Assembly (NCBI GenBank): GCA_964036045.1
Contig: OZ038380.1
Span: 183,978,185 to 184,042,184, forward strand
Source of the DNA: Eutreptiella sp. 'Long Island Sound 2002'
Taxonomy: Eukaryota > Euglenozoa > Euglenophyceae > Eutreptiales > Eutreptiaceae
DNA length: 64,000 nt
Direction of reading: 5' to 3'
Of the stretch, positions 11,605 through 22,183 are shown one piece after another (the first letter of the stretch is position 1; each line of letters starts with the position of its first letter). Made by a program: the position numbers and the translations under genes. The notes beneath the pieces were generated by a model. That model saw only the letters and a list, made by a program, of their open reading frames with translations. It had not been told where the DNA came from and made no database searches.

Positions 11605-11955
11605 ACCCCTGTCTTGTCGGGGGTCCCCAATAAGGGGACCAGATCAGAATTGGCTACCTCACCCCTGCCTTCTCGGGGGCCCAAAAGAGGGCGGAATGGC
11701 TACATAACCCCTGCCTTCTCGGGGGTCCCCTATGAGGGGACCAAATCAGAATTGGCTACCTCACCCTTGCCTTCTCGGGGGCCTAAAAGAGGGTGGAATG
11801 GCTACAAAGCCCCTGCCTTCTTGGGGGTCCCCAATGTCAAGCCCGGGAACAAAATCAGAGGTGGCTCCTCGACCCCTACCATCTTGTGGGCCCAAACCGC
11901 ATTGGGTACGGAATCAAATGCACCATTTGTGAAAGATAGAGGCCCCAAAAGGGGA
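11605..11955. repeat. Tandem hairpin repeats (CTGCCTTCTCGGGGGTCCCC type)
   Basis: Five diverged subunits share CCCCTGCCTTCTCGGGGG followed by GTCCCC-n5-GGGGAC or GGCCC-AAAAGAGGG, then GGAATGGCTAC or AGAATTGGCTAC. Several subunits contain a perfect short stem (GGTCCCC-AATAA-GGGGACC). The larger period is about 120 bp. The same unit occurs once more at 60590-60680. Confidence 0.7.
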
Positions 11956-13530
11956 ATGTAGCAATCAAATAGGAGGAAAAAGTGGTTTGGGGGGTAAACA
12001 GTATGTAACCAATGTGTGTATGTATGCGGCACTATTCTGCCTGTATTCTGGTTTAACTACCCAAACTGCGAGCCGCAGGGCGCGCCGCACGGAAAGTGTT
12101 CCCACTGTGGATGCATCCTCGTTTTTGATGTGTCCTCCTATGTCAGGGACTTGGATTGTAACCGTGGTTTGCGCCGCCGGTCTTGTGCCGGCGGGCCCAG
12201 ACCCTCTTTTGGCCCACACTCTCATAGTGACACCAACAGCCCCACCACCGGCCGCGATGGTTGCGGCCACCCCTGCAGCGCCCTCGTTGCGTTTTGGGCC
12301 TACGCTGTGCCCTAGCAGCAGTGCTGTTCCTTGCTACCTACATGCACCACATGGTAGAGACTGGTGCTTGCGGCATAGCGCCACAATGAGCCCCATACCA
12401 TCGATGAGGGTAAGCGTCCTTTGAAATCTTGGGCGCTCATACTAAAGGAAGGTTAGAGGCTCGATGGGTTAGGGTTGGCTAATGCCGGCTCTATCCCTCC
12501 CCTACCCTACCTGTGCATTGCTGCCCAAAAGTACCATTAATGGGGGCGGGCGTCCTTGGGCATCCGCGCATCGCACGTACTCCCCTGCAAGCACCTCGTC
12601 TGGACTGGTCATTTTGCCCTTTTCGCCATCTTCAGCCCCATTCTCAGCCTCCTCCTCATTGTCCACATCCCCAAGGTTAGGCATGTGAACACCATTTTGC
12701 AACGTGTAGGCGACATTATGCTAGACGCTCTTGGGCCTGATGCCGGCTAGAGCATTGTTGGGTTAGGGTGACCCTAGCCTTGTAGCCCCGTTGCCCCTGC
12801 TCCGATGGTCCAGGATCCCTCTGGCCGGGCGTGCCCTCTTCGATGCCCACTCACCGGGCCCTTTGCTACTTGTCCTGACCAACGCCCCCCTTGTAGGGTA
12901 ATGGATCAAAGGAGGGGACCCGAAAAATTGTGCCCACCCCCCCACCTGCCCGTCTTGTCAGGAGCCCCACCTCGCTGGTGCAGCAGGACCCAGGGTCCGA
13001 GGAAGAGCTAGTGAGCTGGTGTGGGTGTGGCGGATGTGTGCGGAGGGTGTTCACACGTCCGCTGCATAGGGAGGCACTGCACACCCCTATGTGTGGCCGT
13101 CCTTGCCATGAGCGCTCCCACCTTGTTGGTGTGATAGGGCACACACGGTCCGAGGAGGTACAGGTGGGGAGGGGCGTCTAGACTTGTCACGTGCACCCTC
13201 CTCAGTGGGTGCAAGCCTCAGCCTCAGTATGGGTAGGTAAGGGGGGGGCGCTTGAGTGCTTCACAATGGGGGTTGGGTGGGGGTACTACGCCCTCCCATG
13301 GTGGTTTTTCCGCCTCCTCCTCCAATCCCTCCACTAGCCCTAAGCCCTACGAAGGCACTCACACTTGGATGCCGAACAACACTGGAGGCCTTAGCCCCTA
13401 AACCATCAGCAAGGGCAGCCCACCTCCACCCTTGGTCGCAGGGGCAAACCCAACGGTGCTGCCACCCGCCCATGCCCCTTGCAGGGCACGCGTTGCTCAA
13501 ACGAGTTGGGCCCTATTTGCCTCACCTTGC
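11956..13530. other. No gene recognised; telomere-like motif copy 2
   Basis: Contains TTAGGG-type motifs near 12463 and 12757-12790 (the latter a copy of 9926-9970). A plus-strand frame at 12016-12315 includes CSHCGC and several other cysteines but no recognisable family. Otherwise I see nothing I can support. Confidence 0.45.
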
Positions 13531-13534
13531 CCGG

Positions 13535-13765
13535 CCTTAACACCATTAATGAGGGCAATGGCCTGTTAAGGTCCCGCACGCTTTTGCGAGGGGATGTTGT
13601 GGGGTTTGGTTTGGTTGGGTGCCTGGTCCCTCCCTCTACTACCTACCCCATGCTTTGTGTTGTACTATTATGGAGGGCAACTACCTATCAAGGTCCTGGA
13701 CTCTCTTGCTACCAATAGTGGGCAACGGCCCCTTAAGGTCCTTGACTTTATTTTTGGCAAAACAT
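13535..13765 (+). repeat. Diverged tandem repeat, GGGCAAyGGCCyxTTAAGGTCC type
   Basis: GGGCAATGGCCTGTTAAGGTCC, GGGCAACTACCTATCAAGGTCC and GGGCAACGGCCCCTTAAGGTCC occur at about 13553, 13675 and 13723, each followed by a GAC/CACtCT-like stretch. These are three old copies of one unit. Function is unknown. Confidence 0.5.
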
Positions 13766-14013
13766 TTTCTATTTCCCCGGTACTACCTATTGTCGGATCA
13801 AATCGAAGCATTCCACACAATCAAACCTAAAGCCTATCAGGACTTGTTATATGAGACTATGAAGCCGAATTAGCATGGAATGAGCAGTGCAGCATTGTAA
13901 GCTCTGTGCTGGTTTCTGAAATCAAAAACGTGTGGTTGGTTCCATTTTTCTTGCCAGATCACACATTTTTCGAAAAGAATGCCTGCCCAAACTCTGTAGA
14001 GCGGTGAAAGGAC

Positions 14014-14044
14014 ATGTATGTGTGTGTGTGTGTGTGTGTGTGTG
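14014..14044. repeat. (TG)n microsatellite
   Basis: An uninterrupted TG repeat of about 30 bp. A second, broken TG tract lies at 14398-14440. Confidence 0.85.
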
Positions 14045-14832
14045 CTCTGTACTTTGATGAGGTAGATCCTTGTGCAGCATTGGGTTGGACGTCCCCTTCA
14101 GCTCAGGTCCGCTGAGGCCTCTGTGTGACGTTGTTTCCCCCCCTTCTGCGGAATCAGAACCTCTGTGTTTGGTTGGTTATGTGACCGAAGTACTGGCTCT
14201 CCCATGCCTCGACAAAAAGAGTGGTCGGGCTACTGCATCCTCGGCTTCGTCACCTTCCAGTCCCTGTGGAACAGGTACTGGGGGGGATGGGGGCGGTGGT
14301 GTTTTCGGCCTTCTGCGCTTGGGCGCCGGTGGCGTGGGCGGTTGGTGTGGGGACCTCAGCAGACCTGATGAGTGCCGTGCTGGCCTTTGCAGGCAAGGTG
14401 TGTGTGTGTGTGTGTGGATGCAGGGTGTTTGTGTGTGTGGGGGTGGGGGGTACAGTGGGCCCCTGTGCCACCTGTCTGCATTTCCCAAAAAAGGGGAGAA
14501 GGAAAGGGCCTTTTGGGCCTTTTTGCCGTTCAAATGACATCAGAGCCACTGTCTGCAAAGGAGAGGGGAATGGGTGCTGATTCGGCGTGGTATTAGAATG
14601 GTCTACAAGGCAATCCTCAGGCCATCCTTAGTGAAAAAAAAAGTCTCGTTTCAAAAGGACAGCCCAGGGTTAATGAAGTTTACCTGATGAGCCTGCGGTG
14701 GGTGGTCATGGAACTGGATGGATGGAAGCGAGTTGCAGTTGGACAATGTACTGTCTTCAGGGGTGGGGAGAGGAATCCGAATCGGGGGGTGTACTATGAC
14801 ATGAAACAGCCGAGGGCGGGGCTTCATAACGG

Positions 14833-15016
14833 TCAAAATGAATGCGAATGCGACTCGTAGCCTCGATGGAACGAATACCCACAGAACGAAGGCATGTCAG
14901 GCCCCTGGACAGGGCTTCCCCCAAATGGGGTTTCTGGCTCGTCGTCCGAATTCCATTGCGCAAAGGTGCCATGGCTCGGCACCATCGGCATATTGACCCC
15001 ATTGACGTTGAGTGCC
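14833..15016 (-). CDS. Kinase gene, final exon with turn and hydrophobic motifs
   Basis: The acceptor is CCGTTGTTCAG. The first base completes AGG, then the frame reads through [15 protein letters not shown] (turn motif, Thr550) and [14 protein letters not shown] (hydrophobic motif of the form FxxYSF) to a TGA at 14833. Together these motifs strongly support an AGC kinase C-terminus. Confidence 0.88.
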
Positions 15017-18000
15017 CTGAACAACGGCCAATCGGTGAATTTGCAGATGCCGACGTTTGCAGCTACCACAAGGGGGACACTTGCACCGCATGCTGGTGCG
15101 CCACGTGATTCTCCCAGGCACCGCCTGAGTGTCCCCCCCCACACATCCACCCACCCACCCACAAGAACACATGAAGGGGCATCGAATGCAAGACCAGAAG
15201 CACGTGTATGCTCGCACCCAGTTGCGTTAATAGTTGCGTTGCTTCAAATGCTCCCCCTTTGAACCCCCTGGAGATAATTGGACATTGCCTCCACAATCAG
15301 CAGTCACCTACTGAAGGATGATAAAAAAAAACCCGACGAGGTGAGTGCCGAGCTGCGACCCCTCATTGGGGGGGGGGGGCTGAAAAAATTGTGTGTTCGT
15401 TTGGGAATATTTGGTGTTCACATTGAATTCTGAGTACCTTGGGCCACACACAAGGTGGGGTGGACACACCGTTTAGCACTCAGCACAAGTGAAGAAAAAC
15501 AAACAGGCAGTAGTGACCAACGTCATCAACAACCCTCCCAAACCCCAAACCCCATGGGCTGTGGTGTTGTTGTCGGCCCCTCTGCGTGGGCGAAGCGGTG
15601 CCCTGAAGAGGACACTCTGGTGGCGCCGTCAAGGTATCCCCCCCTCCCCCTTCTATGCTGCGGTGCTGTCCTGTCGGGTGGGTGGTGGTGGTGGTGGTGG
15701 TGGGGGCATCGTATTGTTGGGGTGTTGCTCCGCTGTCAGGGGGCCGATACTCTGGCGTGGCCGATACTCCTGTGGTGGAGGGTTTGGCTCAGCGGTGTGT
15801 GGTGCCATGTCGTGTTCCTGCTGAACCCCCCCCCCCCCCCCGGGACGCGCTTGAAAGGGGGTACCTCTCGGGGTGCCAGTCACTTCCATTCTACCTGCTT
15901 TCAAATGCCCCTGACTGCCCTCCAACCGTTTTGTAACCGCCAGCACTTGCCCGACAACCTCTTTTCCAACCGCCAGTCACCGCTTTTGCCGGTGCTCTGG
16001 ACACAGCCCTCCAGCCCCTCTCCCCGTCAAGCGTATCCCAATCCCCCCCCCCCCCCGCCCGGGAAGGGGGGATGATCCCTGAGGAGGACGTAGCGGGTGG
16101 GGAGGGGGGAGGTCTTGTTCGCCGTGTCGCTGTATTGTGGCGTAGCCCCGTTATTGGGCCAAGAAAGAGGGGGCAGGGGTGACACAAATACACATGATGC
16201 TGGAAGCACCAACAACGGGTGTGTGTGTCTGTGTGTGTGTGACGCCCAATCATTAAACAAACTCAAAGTGTTCGCTATGATACACCACATCTATAACTTT
16301 GTTCGCACTGCAACAATGTTTTGATGATCCGCCCCTCGCGGCCTTTCCTCCCTCTGAGCACGATAGCAAGACTATGTACCGTCCATGCATCCCTACTGCA
16401 CCCTGCTGCCCCATGTGTATGCCCCATGCCCTCTGCGGTGATGCCACGAAGGCGTAGGAGAGTGATGACGCCGGAGCAACCGGCGCAGGCCGCGGTGCAG
16501 CCGAGAGTACCGGGGGAGGGGGGGGACGAACAGCCCCCCCCCGGCAGGGGCGGAGCACAGAGAGAACACGAGCCTGAAGGCAGCTGAGGCTGTAATCCTA
16601 ACGCTCTGTCAGCTTGACTGTGACAGCCGCCGCGCGGCAGTGAGCAAGCTCGTCCGCGGGGGCCCTTGCAATGAGCGACGCGTCCACGGAGTACTCCGTA
16701 CAGACGTATGAAGCGGGGTTCGCCCGCATGCAGGCTTCGTCAGCGCACTCGGGGGAACGGTATGTCTCACACGATTCCCCACTGTACTCGGGGTTACGCA
16801 CCCTCACCCCCTTATCTGTGTATTCGTCCTTGTAGTCAGGGGTGCGCACTCTCACCCAACAATCAGAAGCAAAGGTGATTCATTGCACCCTGCAACTGTT
16901 CCTCATTCACCCTGGGTTGTATTTCGAACAGCACTGGTGTCGGGGGGGGTGGTGGGCGTTTTGCTAGACCCACCCCCACTTTGAGCATTTCCCATAGCTG
17001 TTGGTACTCTTTGTTTGGTGTGCTCGGGTGCTATACAGACCATCTAACTTCCCCTTCCCTGCTGTCAATCAACTCTGCCACTTCTTTGAGGACGTCGCCC
17101 ATCCGCATATATCCATCCCTGCATTTGCCAGCCTCCCAGATTGAAGGCCATGTTTGTGTGCCCTTGTGCAGTGCAGCACATGATCGACACCGGCAAGTCC
17201 CGAAGGACCGCCTTCAGGGCCCCACACACTGCCTTCTACTCTGCTTCCGGATTCGAAAGCGGTACATTGGACACTAAGTGAAGATTGTCGGGGTGCCCGT
17301 CACCAAAGGTGACTCCGTATGCAGTTGCTACCTCTGAAGAATACACCGCTACCCATGCCCTGATGAGGTGAGCTGCGGACCCTGACCGGGCTCGTATGCC
17401 CTGGTTCCGCTGTCGTTTCCCTGCCTGTTGGGGGGTGGCATGAGAGGGACTATTCGGTAGTGTCCCCCTAGCTGTTGAGTCAACCTCCGCAGCCGGTCCC
17501 TGACCCTGAGAACGTCTTTCAAGCATTCTCTTGTGGTGGTGATAACACTGGACGGTAGTGACCCCCTGCTGAGGGATTTCCACATAAGCGACATAGAGTA
17601 CAGTCTTTGTAGTACCGCCGTGGCGGTGTCGGGTGGTACCACACTCAGAGCCTCACAGCGGATGAGCCACCTGGCATACAACGCCGACCAAACGAGCCAC
17701 CCCTGCACCGTGGTAACTGACAGGAGTGGGAAATCCGTGCACATCCTTGACGGCTCAAACCAGGTGTTATCAGACACATGCACACCCCACAGGCGGCGCA
17801 CCAGCGCCAGTGAGTCCTGCAGGTAGAAACACGTTTTAAAAACATGTTCATGATCCCCCAGAACTCTGCATAATGGGCATTTGTCTTGATGCAGCACCTG
17901 ATTCCGCATTAGCCTCTGCGCCACGGGCAACTTGCACCACAACACCGTTATAATAAACTCCCTCAGGCGAACGGGATTTTTTGGGAGTGCAGCGCTGCCC

Positions 18001-21000
18001 ATACCTCAGTGGTCTGCCTTTCTTCAACCTGAAACGTTTCCTTGCATCTGTGTGTGTGTGTGTGTGTGTGTGTGTGGCCGGATCAGTCCCACTGCCAGTG
18101 CGACCCACCCACGAACTATCCGTTGACAAGGAAGAGAGAGGGGGGGAGGAGAAGTTTGTGTCCCTAGAATTAGCCCAAATTTCCAGTGGGCCTTTGTGAA
18201 AGTAGTTGTCTCCGGTGGTAAACTCTTCTGATGTGGCTGTGGCTGTGACTGTGGCTGTGGCTGTTGGCTGTGGCGGTGGCGGTGGCGGTGGCGGTGGCGG
18301 TGGCGGTGGCGGTGGCGGTGGTTGTGGCGTTGGCTGTTGTGGGTGCGGTTGTGGCGGTGCCAGTGCCCGTGGCTGTTGTGGCTGTGCTGGTGGGTGTGGC
18401 TGTGGCGGTGGGTGTGGCGGTGGCGGTGGTTGTGGGGGTTGGGGTGGGTGTGGCGGTGGCTGTGGTTGTGGTTGTGGCGGTGGCTGTGGGGGTGTGGAGG
18501 TGGGTGTGGGCGTAGGTGTATGTGGCTGTGCTGTTTGGCCTTCGACCCCCCCCCCCCCCCACCGCCCGAGGCAATGCTCTGCCCTCGGGGACTCATCTTC
18601 AAAGAGAGACCGGGTGGGGCCTCCGTTGCATTCCCCACCGCCCCCGCAGACCCGTGCATTGTGGTCATTTCCCCGCCCGAGACCTGTGGCTATTGAAGCG
18701 AAGCGCGTTCTCAAAGTACGCCAGATCGTCCTGCTGCACGTTGGGCTTGAACGGGGACGCGACTTTGCCCTTGCGCAACGCCTGCACGGGGGCATGCAGC
18801 ACAGCCTTTGGGGCTGGGCTGTCCCCTCACGCCACGATGCGGGGGCCTCCGGGTTCGGAAGGTTTCGGCCTCAGCCACGTCGCGAGCCCAGTCACTACCC
18901 CGAGGGTCACGCTGCGCACACCGTCCCTTTGACAGTTTACCTGAAGCCCTGGATGGCACACTACACGCAATAGCGCCCCCCGGGACAGTTTCAGATTGAA
19001 ATAGAAAAAAAAAAACTCGGACCGTCCAGAGTCCAGCTCATATTTTGGCCACAGTATTGAACGGCACTTGAAGGGCAACCAACGGCGGTTGGAGGGTAAC
19101 CGACGGCAGTTTAAGGGCCACGTTTTTTTGACAAACAACAAGTTGTCCACTAAAATGTGCCCTGGCCGCTCCTCACTGAGGCTCATACGCTTGAAGCGTC
19201 TCAAAGCGAAACAGCACAAATTGCCTTGTGCCCCCCGACGCAACTCCCAATCTGCCGGTCCTCCAGAGCGCTGGCCAAACGCCCGCTGGGCTGGGGTTCG
19301 TACCTGACTGCCAATCTGCTGGCTCCTGCCCTCGAGGCCGTGAGGGCCGTTCCCAAAACCCGGGGTACGTTCCTGGCTGCCCCCCCCCCCCCGCCCAAAG
19401 CCTGGTCTGCAGCCCTGCGCTGCTGCCAGGCATGACCAGGCCTCCAACCCAGGCCAGATGAGCAGGTGACACGCGCCTCCAACTGCTACGCCTTGCAGCT
19501 CCAAACGCTTGGTGGTCCAGTTCACTGCAGCACAAGTGGCTGGCAGCCTGGAGCACCGGAAGCCCCTGACACCGGGGCAACACCCCGACAGAAGCCCCGT
19601 GGGATGAATGCGAAAGGGCTGAGAACTCACAACGAGAAACACAGCAGAAACACAACAAAAAAGCTCATCAGTGGTACATGGTCCACAGGCGCCTTTCTGC
19701 TTGAAGACAGAGTAAACTGCGCCCCCTCCAATCATTAGCAAGCACTTGCGTACATTTTTTTGCTTGGCTATAATTTTTTGCTTGCTTACATTCGGAACAC
19801 CACCCGTCTTTGCTGCAGAAAAATGGCTCTCCTTGACACCACTGACCCCCATTTCTTTCATGATGACATCGCAGCAGCCCAAGAAGAGGATGAAGTGGTT
19901 GGTTAGGATTTTTATGAGGCTGCGCCAGATGTTGAGGACACAGGCAGCATTAGTGCAGAATCAAATGAAGGCATAGAAGAACATGCGGTTGGAGATGCCT
20001 CTTCTCTTTGTTTTTTTCTCTTGCCTCTGGGGTCGCCATGCTGACATGCTTGCTTACATTCCAGACCTCAAAAATTTACGCAGGCATGCTTGCTTTTATC
20101 TTGGTGCTGGCTAATATTCAGGGGGGGGGGGGTTAGGCATGTGGACCGCAGACTGTGTGGCCTGAGGGGCTGCAACGGAATTCAGCGACAGTAAGTGGAC
20201 GTCTCGTCATGCTGTAACCGTGAAACCCACGTCTGCTGTACCCATCCCCCCCGCCGCTATCCCAAGAAAGCACCACGGCAAAGAGGGGCTGGAGGAGTTG
20301 GCGGACTGGGTAGCCTTGGAAGTGGGAAGAATGCCCGTCCCTCCGCTCACGACTGCAGCGTGCTAACCCCTGGGTGCGCCCACTCCCCTGCCCGCAGCCT
20401 TCACATGCCGTCATTCCCCAGCTCGCGAGGTTTGGAGGGGGCTGTCCACCGCGTTTTATCCGGGAAATTGCCACAGGGCCGGCAGCCACCATTAGTTACA
20501 CATCACCGGGGCGTTGGGGAGGGGGTCAACTTCTTTTCTTGTGGTTTTCAATCACGTTTTAATTCTTGATCAAATTGTGAGCATTTGGAGCATAAACACA
20601 CGGGGCTGAAAGATTTGCTTGACCCACCTCCACCCCCTCCAACCCCTAGGGCCGGGCACCTTGACGTGGTGTGGAGGCATGGTGGGGTCTCCCCAGCGCC
20701 AACGGACCGGAACAAGGGGGTAGCCTTGCTGCCGCGGCTTCGCTATGCTCAGCAGATCTTCAGCCAATTCCCGGTAGGCCACCCGCCACGCTGTGATGCT
20801 GGGCGCTAGAGCGATCGGGTCGCGGGCACGGGGGCTCTCTCCACGTACCGGGGGTTTGGCGGTGGATAGCCCGTGTCCACCTCTGCTCAGCAAGCGGGAA
20901 CGCTGTCGCCTTTCCTAGGTATCTGCGCTTTGCACGCTTTGCTCTTGTCTGTCTACGAGCGGATGGTGGGGCGGGCATCCTATGAACACCTATCCGGTGG

Positions 21001-22145
21001 GGACCGGCTTTGGCACACCATCTGAGCTTTGCTTGTTTCGCTCTCTATCTACAAGCGGGTGGTGGGGTGGGCATCCCGTGAACACCTATCCGGTGGAGAC
21101 CCGCTTTGGTACACCACCTGTGCTTTGCATGCTTTGCTCTCTAGGGTGGTCGTCCCATGAACACCTATCCGGTGGGAACCCGCTTTGGTACACCACCTGT
21201 GCCTTGCATGCTTAGCTTTGTTTGGCACGACTCTCGCTGTCACCAAGGTCCACGAAAACCTACCATCAGCGTCTAACGGTCAGACAAGTCGCCTAGAGAC
21301 GCCATGCTGGGCGGGGGCCTCTATGTGTCCGCTCGAACCAGGGTTCTAGCCCCAAGTTGGGTCTGTCATTGAGGTATCCTGGTTCAGCAGGTGCGTTGGT
21401 TTGGAGACTAGACCGGGCCCAATTCATCCTACGCCCGGGATGGATGTGGCTAGTCTAGTCTGTGCTCTTGCATCCCTATCCGTGTGGTGGAGACATGGGG
21501 AGTGGGCACCCTTTCCCGGCTATCTGCTGGCACGGGGCCTTTGCCGATCGCCGGCAGCTCCTCCTCCTCCTCCCCGCCCCGCCCTGCTCTTTGCTGCTGT
21601 GCGATGCAGAGGTTGGGTGCCCACCTTCAACCCTACGAGGCACAAGGCTGCAGAGCAACGTAGTCAGAACAAAAGGCTCTTCAGTGACATTGCCACCGGC
21701 GCCCTTCGCTGCAACAAAAGTAGTACCCCATGAGATTGCTCAAGGGCTTGTTCACATGTTCCAAACTACAACTGCCCTACACAATGTGTGACACGTCGTA
21801 CAAAAACACTCGTTCCTTACCATAACCCCCCCCCCCCCCCGCCACCCACACACCGAAGGTAACAGAATCTCTGGACGCCTGCGGCGCCCAAGTTTGGGCA
21901 CCAACGGTCGACCTGTGTGGTAGCAGCAGGCCCCCAAAGGGGGGGGGGTAGGGGGAAGGTGTTGTGGGGGGGGTATCTGAATGGGTGACCTCCCGTATGG
22001 GGGGGGTATGCCATAAAGAGTGAGTGAGTATGCCGGTTATTGGGGACGGTTTAAGGCTGCTGGTTAGGGTTAGGGTCACCGAGCTGGTGGAACCAGTCTT
22101 GGTTTTATAACCCTTTTTAGGGTCTAGGGTGGACCTACCAGGTTT

Positions 22146-22183
<38 letters not shown>

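Larger units (their letters stand above)
15017..18683 (-). other. Intron 9 of the kinase gene (3.7 kb)
   Basis: Contains a LINE fragment (17349-18002), TG tracts at 16217-16241 and 18047-18074, many C/G runs and the GGTGGC array. A minus-strand frame at 16598-16855 has two alternating VRTPDYKDE / VRNPEYSGE-like repeats and several cysteines but no family I know. Confidence 0.7.

Noticed and set aside
18206-18973. Long Gly/Val/Ala/His/Pro-rich open frames on both strands
   Set aside because: They follow from the GGTGGC-type hexamer array, which is open in most frames. No non-repetitive coding core.
18827-19882. 351-codon minus-strand frame as a gene
   Set aside because: No domain, crosses a C run and a CGGCGGTTGG minisatellite segment, and overlaps in another frame the region just upstream of a confirmed kinase exon.
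20570-20893. Kinase exon candidate reading [15 protein letters not shown]
   Set aside because: It superficially resembles the AGC C-lobe helix, but the exon at 24611-24485 fits the motif and both splice phases exactly.
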